From Thiocapsa imhoffii (GTDB lineage Bacteria; Pseudomonadota; Gammaproteobacteria; Chromatiales; Chromatiaceae): a stretch of DNA of 64,000 bases. The position numbers and the translations under genes were made by a program. Below are positions 16,580-25,353 of the stretch, piece by piece (positions within the stretch are counted from its first letter, which is position 1; each line of letters starts with the position of its first letter). The stretch is taken from positions 1 to 64,000 of the forward strand of contig NZ_NRSD01000019.1 in the NCBI RefSeq assembly GCF_016583985.1. Direction: 5' to 3'. The notes under the pieces are model-generated. The model was not told where the DNA came from and ran no database searches. It saw nothing but the letters and a program-made list of their open reading frames with translations.

Positions 16580-17628
16580 GGGGCGGACACTCCTGCTGCG
16601 GTTCCAAGGATCGGGCCGCCGATGAGGGCGTTCAGTTCAGCCCAGGTGAGGGCGCGACAATAGCGGAGGCGTTCGGTTTGCAAGCGAGTCTGGCTTTGCA
16701 GGCTCATGGAGTACCCGAGGTCCGCGGTGACCTCTTGCTCGTAGAGGGTGCGGCTTTCGTCCAGCTTGAGATCTCGCAGCCTAGTCTCCGTTCGGAGGTT
16801 GCGCTCTGCCGCGGTGAAGGCGCGCAATCGCAGAAGTAATTCCAGTGTTTGCTGACGCAACTCCCATTGCACGAGTTGCCGGTCGGCCGTGGAGCGTCCG
16901 TCAAGCAGGGCGCGCAGCGGCGGGCGTTGCGCGGCAAGGTCCAGGATCCGCTCCAGGCTCGGTGGCTCGGTGGGCCAAACCGGCAGTGCAGGGATGATGA
17001 GAGTGCGCGGCAGATCCTGGGGGTTACCGAGTGCTTGCGCGAGCAGAGCGCGCGTCAGTTGCTGGCTGGTCTCGCTGGCGGCGCGACGGTGGAGAATGTC
17101 CTGATAGATGGACTCCAGTTCCAACACCCGCAATGGTGACATCTGTCCGAGCTCATGGCGCACCGCGGCACGATCGAATTGAATGTAGGCCACCGCCATG
17201 GCTTCGCTATCCGTGGCGAACGTCGCATCAGCGAGTAAGACGTCAAAGAAGCGCTCCATGATCTCGAGGCGCTGTGCGTCTTGGGGCTCCAGAAGATGGA
17301 GTAAGGGCTGGTTACGATTGGGATCGGCGACGTTAGAGTTGCTGAAGGCGAGTCGCTGACAATCCAAAAAGAGCGACTGACGTCTCGGTAGGCGCGCGTT
17401 CAGATCCGCGGAGGCGGTGACGCGGGGATGGCTCGCCGCGGTTTCAAGGGCTTCCTCCAGACTCAGCGGATCCGAGATGGCCGCGACGGGGGAGGTGATC
17501 AGGCCCCCTAGCCAGACGGCGAGCGCGGCCGCCGCGAAGCGATGTCGGCGGACCAGCGGACGGGCGCGTTGCCGCTGAGCGCGCATGGCCAAGAGGCGTT
17601 GGGCGATGGCCGTAGCCGCGTCTGTCAT
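16576..17628 (-). CDS. TolC-family outer-membrane channel protein, short
   Basis: 350 residues, against about 450 for TolC. A basic N-terminus and a hydrophobic stretch (about 31-50, FAAAALAVWLGGLITSPVAA) form an atypically long export signal. It opens with SLEEALETAASHPRV, the usual first motif of the family, followed by long amphipathic helices. The family normally has two repeats; here the internal region is shortened, so trimer formation is plausible but unproven. It is the first gene of a two-gene operon with the adaptor. Confidence 0.75.
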   Translation of the reverse strand: MTDAATAIAQRLLAMRAQRQRARPLVRRHRFAAAALAVWLGGLITSPVAAISDPLSLEEALETAASHPRVTASADLNARLPRRQSLFLDCQRLAFSNSNVADPNRNQPLLHLLEPQDAQRLEIMERFFDVLLADATFATDSEAMAVAYIQFDRAAVRHELGQMSPLRVLELESIYQDILHRRAASETSQQLTRALLAQALGNPQDLPRTLIIPALPVWPTEPPSLERILDLAAQRPPLRALLDGRSTADRQLVQWELRQQTLELLLRLRAFTAAERNLRTETRLRDLKLDESRTLYEQEVTADLGYSMSLQSQTRLQTERLRYCRALTWAELNALIGGPILGTAAGVSAP

Positions 17629-17852
17629 CGTCGTGCGGTGCTCGTTTCGGGTTGTAGATCCGGTGTGGAGGTTAAGCGCTTTGAAGGCTGACGCTCAAGC
17701 CATTGAGTGCGCTGTCGTGCTGGGATGTTGCACTCGGCAGCTGGGGCGTGGACAGTTAGACTGTCGGCGGTGGTCGATGCACCCCAGAAGGGTGTTGCCC
17801 GTTGGCCCCATCGGCCGACCACTCCATCCATCCTGCAATGAGGACATGCCGC

Positions 17853-18713
17853 ATGTCGCACCTGCGCACCCTGCTCGTGATGAGCCTACTTGGGATTGCC
17901 CTGCCCGCCCTGGCGACCGACCCTCCCGGGCAGACTCCCGACCTGCCAACCGCGGCAGTCGAGGATGGGGTGGCCGCGCGGTTGTCCGCGACGCCCTGGC
18001 GGATCATCGCCTACCGCGCTGAGGGTGATTTAACGCCCTTGCCAGCGCGCGAGACCCCGGCGCGGTTGAATTTTGGCAGCGATGGCATCGTCTCGTTCAA
18101 CCTAGGCTGCAACAGTTTCTCGGGTACCTTCAGCAGCGATGGCGAAGGCCTGACGATCGGTCCCCGCATGGCCTCGACCATGATGGCGTGTGAGGACGAT
18201 CTCATGACCCTCGATCAGGTCATCAGTCTCAATCTGGTGCTCGTCGCCGGCTATCGAGAGCAGGCCGCGCAGCTCGATCTCGTGGATGCGGACGGGACGG
18301 TCGTGGTGTCCCTAGAGCCCTTGATCGAAACGCCGTTGCTTGGCGTGAACTGGCGGCTCGCCCAGCTCAATAAAGGACAGGGTGCCCTGAGCTCGCCACT
18401 GCAGGGAACCGAGATCAGCATGACCCTGACACCCGAAGGACGCTTGTCGGGGTCTGATGGCTGTAACCGCTACGTCAGTGCCTATGCACTCCAAGACGAC
18501 AGCCTCACGATCCGCCCGGTTGGAACAACACGGATGACCTGCCGCGCGCGCCCAGCGGTTGCCGATCAGGCTGAGGCCTATCTCGCCACGCTGTCGCAGG
18601 TGCGCCGTTATCGGGTTGATGGTCGCGAACTCTGGCTCAGCGATGAGTACGGTCAAACGCTGGCTCGTTTCCGGGCTCCGACCGGCATGCCGGTTGAGCG
18701 CCCGGAACCTTGA
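17853..18713 (+). CDS. Exported protein with two META (HslJ-like) domains
   Basis: 286 residues from the ATG at 17853, chosen because GAGGA lies 9 bases upstream and the signal peptide MSHLRTLLVMSLLGIALPAL then begins properly; in-frame ATGs at 17802 and 17838 are less likely. Two META repeats are visible: the first with NLGCNSFSGTF and MASTMMAC (about 75-115), the second with GSDGCNRYVSAY and TTRMTCRA (about 195-235). Each holds the conserved Gly-Cys-Asn and a later Cys that can form a disulfide. HslJ-type proteins are linked to heat or antibiotic tolerance; the activity is unknown. It is periplasmic. Confidence 0.85.
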   Translation: MSHLRTLLVMSLLGIALPALATDPPGQTPDLPTAAVEDGVAARLSATPWRIIAYRAEGDLTPLPARETPARLNFGSDGIVSFNLGCNSFSGTFSSDGEGLTIGPRMASTMMACEDDLMTLDQVISLNLVLVAGYREQAAQLDLVDADGTVVVSLEPLIETPLLGVNWRLAQLNKGQGALSSPLQGTEISMTLTPEGRLSGSDGCNRYVSAYALQDDSLTIRPVGTTRMTCRARPAVADQAEAYLATLSQVRRYRVDGRELWLSDEYGQTLARFRAPTGMPVERPEP

Positions 18714-18824
18714 GCAGCCAGCATCTCAAGCAGCTGGAGCCCGGAGCAGTCGGCAACCGGTCATCCGACAGGATGCTCCCGTGGCACAGGTGTTGCGGAA
18801 CGGACCCGCCGTTGGGTTCGGGTA

Positions 18825-18830
18825 TATACT
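18825..18830 (+). promoter_or_regulatory. Possible -10 element before lptM-lysA
   Basis: TATACT lies 40 bp before the lptM start in an otherwise GC-rich gap. No good -35 at 16-18 bp is seen, so this is a weak call for the promoter of the lptM-to-xerC operon. Confidence 0.3.
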
Positions 18831-18870
18831 CACGGGTGTCACCGAGGGCAGGTCCTCGGGAGGGAAGAGC

Positions 18871-19062
18871 ATGCAATGCTGGGCCAGAACCATCTTCTAT
18901 AGTCTTGTCGCCGTGCTCGGAATCTCCAGTATGCTCGGTGCGTGCGGGCAAAAAGGACCTCTCTACCTTCCCGAGCCGCCGGTCGTCGACGCCGTCGTTT
19001 CTGATCGGATTCCGGGCGAGGACGTGCCGGATGCAATGCCGATCGACGACACGCCGCCGTGA
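18871..19062 (+). CDS. lptM: LptM-type lipoprotein (YifL)
   Basis: 63 residues. The signal peptide ends in a lipobox (LGAC, cysteine at residue 25), and the mature protein begins CGQKGPLYLP, the hallmark of LptM/YifL. In E. coli this lipoprotein assists LptD maturation at the outer membrane. The start at 18871 is 9 bases after GGGAGGGA. The order lptM-lysA-dapF-DUF484-xerC matches the gammaproteobacterial arrangement and supports the assignment. Confidence 0.9.
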   Translation: MQCWARTIFYSLVAVLGISSMLGACGQKGPLYLPEPPVVDAVVSDRIPGEDVPDAMPIDDTPP

Positions 19063-19105
19063 CCCGAGGCACCCTGAAACGAGACGCTGATATACCTGAG
19101 TCCGC

Positions 19106-20356
19106 ATGGATCACTTCAATTATCGAAACGACGTTCTCTATGTCGAGGATGTCCCGCTCGCCGACATCGCTGGCCGTTTTGGCACGCCCTGCTATGTCTA
19201 CTCGCGCGCAACCCTGGAGCGTCACTGGCGCGCCTTCGACCGGGCCTTTCGTGATCATCCGCATCTGATCTGCTTCGCGGTCAAGGCCAACTCCAACCTC
19301 GCGGTCCTGAATGTCCTGGCGCGGCTTGGTTCCGGCTTCGATATCGTCTCGGTTGGCGAATTGGAGCGCGTTCTGGCCGCGGGTGGAGATCCGGGCAAGG
19401 TGATCTTCTCCGGTGTTGGCAAGCGCGTCGACGAGATCCGCTTTGCGCTCGAGGTCGGGATTCGTTGTTTCAATGTCGAGTCTGAGAGCGAGTTGCGTCG
19501 GCTCGATTGGGTCGCGGGGGAGTTGGGCGTGGTCGCGCCTGTTTCCCTGCGTGTCAACCCCGACGTTGATGCCCAGACCCACCCTTACATCGCGACCGGT
19601 CTGAAAGAGAACAAGTTCGGGATCGACATCCAGGTCGCCGAGTCGGTCTATGTCCAGGCGGCGGCGCTGGCAAACGTACGGATCATCGGGATCGATTGTC
19701 ACATCGGCTCGCAGCTCACCGATCTCGCCCCCTTCGTTGATGCAATGGGGCGCGTCCTGGCCCTTGCCGAGCGGCTCGGCGAGCAGGGGATCAGGTTCAC
19801 CCATCTTGATCTCGGCGGTGGGCTCGGGATTCGCTATCTCGATGAGCATCCGCCCGAGCCCGCGGCTTATGCGGCAGCCATGAGCTATCAACTCGGCGAT
19901 CGCCCCTATGAAATCATTCTCGAGCCAGGGCGGGCGATCGCTGGGAACGCCGGGGTCTTGGTGACCCGCGTGGAATATCTGAAACAAACCGGACATCGCC
20001 GTTTTGCCATTCTGGACGCGGCCATGAACGACCTGCTGCGTCCCGCGCTCTATCAGGCGAAGCAGGACATCGTGCCGCTGCGGCGTGACTTGGAGCGGGA
20101 ACCCGCCCACTACGACCTCGTCGGTCCCGTCTGCGAAACCGGTGATTTTCTCGGCAAGCAGCGGTTGCTCGCGCTCGGTGAAGGCGATCTGCTAGCGATC
20201 CGAGGTTCCGGCGCCTACGGTTTTACCATGAGTTCGAATTACAACAGTCGACCGCGTCCGCCCGAGATCATGGTCGATGGTGAGCAGGTGCACCTGGTGC
20301 GTGCGCGCGAGACCATCCAGGACTTGTTCCGTGATGAGTCTGTGTTGCCGCAATGA
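19106..20356 (+). CDS. lysA: Diaminopimelate decarboxylase
   Basis: 416 residues, normal length. The PLP lysine is K60 in ICFAVKANSNLAVL. Also present are HIGSQLTDLAPFVDA, the glycine loop LDLGGGLGIRY, EPGRAIAGNAGVL, and the active-site cysteine motif CETGDFLGKQR contributed across the dimer. It converts meso-diaminopimelate to lysine in the cytoplasm. The next gene starts inside its last codons (4-base overlap). It follows lptM after 43 bp. Confidence 0.97.
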   Translation: MDHFNYRNDVLYVEDVPLADIAGRFGTPCYVYSRATLERHWRAFDRAFRDHPHLICFAVKANSNLAVLNVLARLGSGFDIVSVGELERVLAAGGDPGKVIFSGVGKRVDEIRFALEVGIRCFNVESESELRRLDWVAGELGVVAPVSLRVNPDVDAQTHPYIATGLKENKFGIDIQVAESVYVQAAALANVRIIGIDCHIGSQLTDLAPFVDAMGRVLALAERLGEQGIRFTHLDLGGGLGIRYLDEHPPEPAAYAAAMSYQLGDRPYEIILEPGRAIAGNAGVLVTRVEYLKQTGHRRFAILDAAMNDLLRPALYQAKQDIVPLRRDLEREPAHYDLVGPVCETGDFLGKQRLLALGEGDLLAIRGSGAYGFTMSSNYNSRPRPPEIMVDGEQVHLVRARETIQDLFRDESVLPQ

Positions 20357-21024
20357 AGCGTCGTCTCGAACCTGAGCTGATGGATGAGACGGAACAGGCG
20401 CGTGCCTACGCCGCCGCGGACTTCGATGCCTCCAACAGCCTCTTCATGGATCTGCTCAGGGGGTTGAACCCGGGACCACTCGAGGGTGCTCGGGCGCTGG
20501 ATCTCGGCTGCGGGCCTGCCGACATCAGCATCCGCTTTTTGCGAGCCTATCCGCACGCGTGTTGTGACGCGCTCGATGGCTCACGGCCCATGCTCGATCT
20601 GGCCCAGGCGGCGCTCGCTGCCCTGCCCGGTGTGGCCGCGCGCTGCCGCTTGATCGAGGATCAGATCCCCTCCGAGACCTTACCAGAGCGCCATTATGAT
20701 CTGATCCTGTCTAACAGCCTCCTGCATCATCTCCCGGATCCGCAGGTCTTGTGGCACACCCTGCGGCAGGTCGGCAAACCAGGTGCGCCGGTCCTGGTGA
20801 TGGATCTCATACGTCCGGCCTCGGCGGGCTGGGTGGAGGCCCTGGTCTCGACCTATGTCCAGAACGAGCCCGAGGTCTTGCAGGCGGATTTTCGCAACTC
20901 ATTGTTTGCTGCCTTCGAGCCGGCCGAAGTGGTCGAGCAGCTTGCCCTCGCGGGGCTCGCCCAGCTTGAGGTCGGGGTGGTCAGCGATCGCCATCTGGCC
21001 GTCCTGGGGCGGCTCGCGACGTGA
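20353..21024 (+). CDS. Class I SAM-dependent methyltransferase
   Basis: 223 residues. Motif I is [16 protein letters not shown] (about 48-63), the acidic post-I residue lies in [10 protein letters not shown], and motif IV-like [14 protein letters not shown] follows. Substrate unknown; the closest general type is ubiE/Tam-like small-molecule methyltransferases. It overlaps lysA and dapF by 4 bases each, so it is an integral part of the operon, in a place where this operon does not usually carry one. Confidence 0.85.
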   Translation: MKRRLEPELMDETEQARAYAAADFDASNSLFMDLLRGLNPGPLEGARALDLGCGPADISIRFLRAYPHACCDALDGSRPMLDLAQAALAALPGVAARCRLIEDQIPSETLPERHYDLILSNSLLHHLPDPQVLWHTLRQVGKPGAPVLVMDLIRPASAGWVEALVSTYVQNEPEVLQADFRNSLFAAFEPAEVVEQLALAGLAQLEVGVVSDRHLAVLGRLAT

Positions 21025-21896
21025 CCGGTTCCGGTGGGGATGGGTCCCCTCGCGGGGCGCGACTCGCCTTCAGCAAGATGCAGGGGCTGGGGAATGATTT
21101 CGTCGTGCTCGATGCGACGGCCGAGCCGATCGAACTCAACGCCGATTTGGTGCGCCGGCTGGCTGATCGGCGCTTTGGCATTGGCTGTGATCAGATCCTG
21201 ATCGTCGAGCCGCCGCGGTTGCCTGGAACCTGTTTTCACTACCGCATCTTCAATGCGGACGGCTCCGAGGTGGAGCAATGTGGCAACGGCGCCCGATGTT
21301 TCGCCCGCTTCGTCCGCGACCAGGGCCTCACCGATCTCGACGAGATCCCGGTCGGAACAGCGGCGGGTCCCATTCGACTTGCGCTCCAGCCCGACGGCGG
21401 TGTCCGGGTCGACATGGGTGCGCCGATCCTCGCACCTGAGCGTATTCCGTTTCTCGCCGAGCGCATCGCGACGACCTATTCACTCGAGCTCGCGGGGGAG
21501 AGTCTTGAGATCGGGGCCGTCTCAATGGGGAATCCGCATGCGGTCATTCAGGTCGCCGACGTCGCGACCGCGCCGGTCGCGCGGTTAGGCGCCCAGGTAG
21601 AGGTTCATCACCGTTTTCCGCAACGCGTCAATGTCGGATTCATGCAGGTACTGGCGCCGGATCGGATCCGCCTGCGCGTCTTCGAGCGAGGCGTCGGGGA
21701 GACCCTGGCCTGCGGGACGGGGGCGTGCGCTGCCGTGGTCCAGGCGCGCCGCCTTGGCCTGGTCGAGCCCCGGGTGCGCGTCGAACTGCCCGGCGGAACC
21801 CTGACGATCGAGTGGGACGGCCCCGCGCCGATGCTTCCCTCCGTCTGGATGACGGGTCCGGCGGTGCATGTCTTCCGAGGCGAGATCGAGCCATGA
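21021..21896 (+). CDS. dapF: Diaminopimelate epimerase
   Basis: 291 residues with a GTG start overlapping the preceding stop. The core begins [16 protein letters not shown] after a short extension. The two catalytic cysteines are in [13 protein letters not shown] (C87) and [13 protein letters not shown]. It converts LL- to meso-diaminopimelate for lysine and peptidoglycan, one step before LysA. Length is slightly above the usual 275 because of the N-terminal extension. Confidence 0.97.
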   Translation: MTGSGGDGSPRGARLAFSKMQGLGNDFVVLDATAEPIELNADLVRRLADRRFGIGCDQILIVEPPRLPGTCFHYRIFNADGSEVEQCGNGARCFARFVRDQGLTDLDEIPVGTAAGPIRLALQPDGGVRVDMGAPILAPERIPFLAERIATTYSLELAGESLEIGAVSMGNPHAVIQVADVATAPVARLGAQVEVHHRFPQRVNVGFMQVLAPDRIRLRVFERGVGETLACGTGACAAVVQARRLGLVEPRVRVELPGGTLTIEWDGPAPMLPSVWMTGPAVHVFRGEIEP

Positions 21897-21906
21897 GAGG
21901 CGAGTC

Positions 21907-22635
21907 GTGAGCAGTCAAGGGGCACCACCAGAGACGGTGGTTGATGACGCCGATGACGAGCGTGTGGCGGCCTATCTCAAACAGCATCCTGAGTTCCTAT
22001 TGCGCAATCCCGCGGTGTTGGCCGAACTCGAGATCCCTCATCCGAGCGGCCCCGCGGTGTCGTTGATCGAGCGCCAGGTGCGGGTCTTGCGCCAAGAATT
22101 GGAGGCGGAACGCCAGCGCTTAACGCACCTGGTCGCGCGCGCGCGCGAGTACGAAGCCCTCTCCGAGCGGCTCCATCAACTGGTCCTGAAGCTCTTCGCC
22201 GCGCAGGACTCGGCGCAGGTCTGTGCGCTCCTGAAGGACACCTTGTTGAGTGAGTTCGCGGCCGAGGCGATGGCGCTGAAATTGTTCCAAGCCGAATCCG
22301 AGTCCGGCCCTCGGCGTGATCCACTGACGCTCGCCTTCCGTGGTTTCCTCGATCATCGCCAATCCCTCTGTGGCGCCTTGAATCAGGACAAGGCCCAAAT
22401 CCTCTTCGGTGACCAGGGTGCGATGATCCGCTCCGCGGCGGTGGTGCCTGTGCACGCCGGTGGTCACGTCGGAGTGCTCGCTATCGGCAGCCGCGATCCG
22501 GATCGCTTTCGTGCCGAGATGGGCACGGATCTCCTCGATCGGCTCGGGGAGATCCTGGGCCATAAACTCCGTCTGATGACGCCGATGGAGTGCGGTGAGA
22601 CGCTCGAGCAGCCGACGCAGGTCCCCTTGCCATGA
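21907..22635 (+). CDS. DUF484 family protein
   Basis: 242 residues from the GTG at 21907, chosen over an ATG at 21868 inside dapF because GAGG sits 6 bases upstream of the GTG and the protein then has the usual length. It begins with the family pattern VAAYLKQHPEFLLRNPAVL, followed by a coiled coil (about 55-85) and a GAF-like domain. Members sit between dapF and xerC throughout gammaproteobacteria; the function is unknown. The xerC start overlaps its stop by 4 bases. Confidence 0.9.
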   Translation: MSSQGAPPETVVDDADDERVAAYLKQHPEFLLRNPAVLAELEIPHPSGPAVSLIERQVRVLRQELEAERQRLTHLVARAREYEALSERLHQLVLKLFAAQDSAQVCALLKDTLLSEFAAEAMALKLFQAESESGPRRDPLTLAFRGFLDHRQSLCGALNQDKAQILFGDQGAMIRSAAVVPVHAGGHVGVLAIGSRDPDRFRAEMGTDLLDRLGEILGHKLRLMTPMECGETLEQPTQVPLP

Positions 22636-23555
22636 CGCAGCAGATCCCCGAGCTGATTCCCCCCTTTCTCCAGCATCTCGCCCACGAGCGGCGATTGTCG
22701 CCGCATACCCTGACGGCCTACCGCCGTGATCTGGAACGGATGAGCGACTGGTTGCGCCAGCAGGGGGCAGGGTCGATCACGGATCTCGACACCGCTCGGG
22801 TGCGCCAATATCTCGCTTGGCGGTATCGTCAAGGCGTCATCGGCAAAACCTTGCAGCGCGAACTGGCCAGCCTCCGCAGCCTCTTTCGCTGGCTATTGCG
22901 CGAGGGATACGCAACGGCGAACCCGGCGTTGGGCGTGCGCGCACCCAAGAGCCCGCGGCCGCTGCCGGCGACACTCGATGCCGATCAACTCGGCGCCCTG
23001 CTCGACCATGCCCCAGTCGATGACCTGCTTGCGATCCGTGATCACGCCATGATCGAGCTGTTCTACTCCAGTGGCTTGCGGCTCGCTGAATTGGTTGCGG
23101 TCGATCTCGGTGAGATCGATTTAGTGGAAGGCGAGCTCGGGGTGATGGGTAAGGGCGCGAAATCGCGGCGTGTGCCTGTTGGCACCAAGGCGCGCGAGGC
23201 GGTGAAGCGTTGGTTGAGCGTGCGTGCGAACCTGGCCGCGGCGGACGAGCGCGCCTTATTCGTCAGCCGTCGGGGAACCCGTATCCATCCGCGGACCGTC
23301 GAGGTCCGTCTCGCCCGCTGGGCACGCGAACAGGGAGCGTCACGTGGTCTTCACCCGCACCTCTTGCGCCACAGTTTTGCAACACACCTGCTCGAATCGT
23401 CCGGAGATCTGCGCGCCGTGCAGGAATTATTGGGCCACCGCGACATCGGGACCACGCAGATCTACACGCACCTGGATTTCCAGCATCTCGCACAGGTCTA
23501 CGATGCCGCTCATCCACGGGCTAAGAGAAAATCGAAACCGGGTTGCGACGAATGA
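22632..23555 (+). CDS. xerC: Tyrosine recombinase XerC
   Basis: 307 residues. An N-terminal SAM-like DNA-binding domain (about 1-100) precedes the catalytic domain with R150 (SSGLRLAEL), K174, H243-x-x-R246 (HPHLLRHSFATHLL), H269 and nucleophile Y278 (GTTQIYTHLDF). With XerD it resolves chromosome dimers at dif. The position after DUF484 marks it as XerC rather than XerD or a mobile integrase. Confidence 0.96.
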   Translation: MTQQIPELIPPFLQHLAHERRLSPHTLTAYRRDLERMSDWLRQQGAGSITDLDTARVRQYLAWRYRQGVIGKTLQRELASLRSLFRWLLREGYATANPALGVRAPKSPRPLPATLDADQLGALLDHAPVDDLLAIRDHAMIELFYSSGLRLAELVAVDLGEIDLVEGELGVMGKGAKSRRVPVGTKAREAVKRWLSVRANLAAADERALFVSRRGTRIHPRTVEVRLARWAREQGASRGLHPHLLRHSFATHLLESSGDLRAVQELLGHRDIGTTQIYTHLDFQHLAQVYDAAHPRAKRKSKPGCDE

Positions 23556-23650
23556 TCTGGCATCCCGTTGACTGATTGAAAGCAAGCCTTCTTGCGGTTT
23601 GACTCCCGCAAACGGCCCTGATCCCTGCTGCGAGCGCCTCCTGTCCTGCC

Positions 23651-24313
23651 ATGCTCCTCTCGCCTAAATATCGCTTCCTCTTTGTCCACATCGCCAAAAC
23701 CGGTGGCACCAGCGTGCGCGCCGCACTCGAAGGTCTGCGCTGGCGCGATCCCTGGTACTGGCCCATGTTCCTCTGTAGTCGTTTCAGCCATCTCAGTGGC
23801 CACCGGATTGCCACGAAGTTGCCACGCCATGCCAAAGCGATCGCGGCTAAGGAGATGCTGCCCAAGCCGATCTTCGACGGACTCTTCAAGTTCGCCTTCG
23901 TCCGCAATCCCTGGGACTTGCAGGTGAGTTCGTTTCACCACATCCGCCGCGAACGCCCCCAGTTTCTTGGTGGTCATGAGGCGTTTTCATCCTTCCTGCG
24001 CTGGAAGCTCGATCCGCGGCGCCCGTATCAGTATCACCTGGATACCTCGATCGAGTTGCAGAGTGATTATCTGATCGATCTGCATGGCAACCTGATCATC
24101 GATTTCATCGGGCGCTACGAGCGCTTGCATGAGGATTTCGACACGGCCTGTCAGCGCATTGGGATCACCACGCCACCACTCCCGCACGCACGCAAGGCGA
24201 CCGACCGCCAGCAGGACTATCGTCACTACTACACGGACGAAACCGCCGAGTTGGTCGCGACGCACTTTGCCTCGGACATCGACCTCCTCGGCTATCGTTT
24301 CGATTCAGAATGA
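23651..24313 (+). CDS. PAPS-dependent sulfotransferase family protein
   Basis: 220 residues. The 5'-phosphosulfate loop is FVHIAKTGGTSVRAAL (K16) and the 3'-phosphate site is FAFVRNPWDLQVSSFHH (about 83-99), the pattern of the sulfotransferase family 2 group (carbohydrate and chondroitin types). It would transfer sulfate from PAPS to a glycan or other acceptor; the acceptor is unknown. No signal peptide. It stands alone 95 bp after xerC and is convergent with the next gene, the stops 1 base apart. Confidence 0.85.
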   Translation: MLLSPKYRFLFVHIAKTGGTSVRAALEGLRWRDPWYWPMFLCSRFSHLSGHRIATKLPRHAKAIAAKEMLPKPIFDGLFKFAFVRNPWDLQVSSFHHIRRERPQFLGGHEAFSSFLRWKLDPRRPYQYHLDTSIELQSDYLIDLHGNLIIDFIGRYERLHEDFDTACQRIGITTPPLPHARKATDRQQDYRHYYTDETAELVATHFASDIDLLGYRFDSE

Positions 24314-24314
24314 G

Positions 24315-25109
24315 CTAGACCTCATCGTCACGCGGCACCAGATCTCGGTAGGCGTGCCAGGTGGCATGGCCGACCAAGGGAATGGCGATGAAGAGACCGA
24401 TATAGAAGGTCAACAGGCCCACCCCAACGATCCCGACCAGCAGCATGGCCCACAGCATCATTGGGATCCAATTGTGCGCGACGGCTCGAAGACTGGTGCG
24501 AACCGCGGTGAAGCCATCGATTGGCCGATCGATCAGCATCGGCACGGTGACCGCGCTGATACAGAAGGCGCAGATGGCGAAGAAGGCTCCGACCAAGAGC
24601 ACGGCGATGACGAGGCCGGTGTGTTGGCCTGAGAGGACCACGATGGGAAAGAACTGTGAGAACGGCGGGAAGGGGTCATGGAAGAGCATGATGAAGAGGA
24701 ACACGGAAGCCAGGATCCAGAGTTGCATCGTCATGAGCAAGAACCCTAAGGCGATGCCGAGTTGGCCCTGATTGCGTTTGAAAGCCTCCATCGCCTGACA
24801 ACTGGTGACGGGTTCACCCCGCTCGAGGTGGGCACTCATCTGATACAGCCCGATGGCCAAGAGGGGGGCAACCAAAAAGAATCCAGCGGTGAGAAAGGGA
24901 ATGAGAAAGGTCAGTTGCCCGATGATGGTCAGCGCAAGGATCAAACCACTCAGTAGGACGATCATGGCCCCGTACCGAAGGCTGTAGAGTGGCGCGGTTT
25001 TGATGTCCCGCCAGCCTTTGGCAAGCCAGGTCCAGGGATGGTCGAGTGTGATCTTGTTGATGCGGGGCACGGTGCTCCCCGGCTGGTCCGCGGCTGCGAG
25101 ATGGTCCAT
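24315..25109 (-). CDS. DUF2189 multi-pass membrane protein
   Basis: 264 residues with about six membrane segments. A soluble N-terminus leads into DHPWTWLAKGWRDIKTAPL, the signature of DUF2189, followed by hydrophobic helices and a short acidic C-terminus (LVPRDDEV). Function unknown; members are predicted inner-membrane proteins, sometimes linked to cytochrome oxidase loci. It is transcribed alone. Confidence 0.85.
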   Translation of the reverse strand: MDHLAAADQPGSTVPRINKITLDHPWTWLAKGWRDIKTAPLYSLRYGAMIVLLSGLILALTIIGQLTFLIPFLTAGFFLVAPLLAIGLYQMSAHLERGEPVTSCQAMEAFKRNQGQLGIALGFLLMTMQLWILASVFLFIMLFHDPFPPFSQFFPIVVLSGQHTGLVIAVLLVGAFFAICAFCISAVTVPMLIDRPIDGFTAVRTSLRAVAHNWIPMMLWAMLLVGIVGVGLLTFYIGLFIAIPLVGHATWHAYRDLVPRDDEV

Positions 25110-25314
25110 GCGAAGTCCTCCAGTTTGTTGTGTTTTGTGGGGGCTGGCGGCTTGGTGTGATACATGGCGCTGGTGTGGCGTCGAAGACCAAGTGCCTCGC
25201 TAAGCTTCTCCAAGCGCACTGGAAAAGGCAAGTCGGTGACGATCTGGATTGAGCGCATGGGCCATGCTCAAGCTCTGATACAACGAAGCCATGAGCGAGG
25301 TGACCTGATCCGCT

Positions 25315-25323
25315 TGGTATACT
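25315..25323 (+). promoter_or_regulatory. Extended -10 promoter of the coiled-coil gene
   Basis: TGG-TATACT fits an extended -10 (TGn-TATAAT) about 31 bp before the ATG. No -35 at the right distance is needed for this class. An AGGAG element follows about 10 bases before the start codon. Confidence 0.45.
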
Positions 25324-25353
25324 GATTGCGCCCGATCGCAGGAGTCCTCCACC

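Noticed and set aside
18839..20110. 423-residue minus-strand frame across lysA
   Set aside because: Fully antisense to the well-supported lptM-lysA genes and rich in His/Asp/Arg as expected from a shadow frame.
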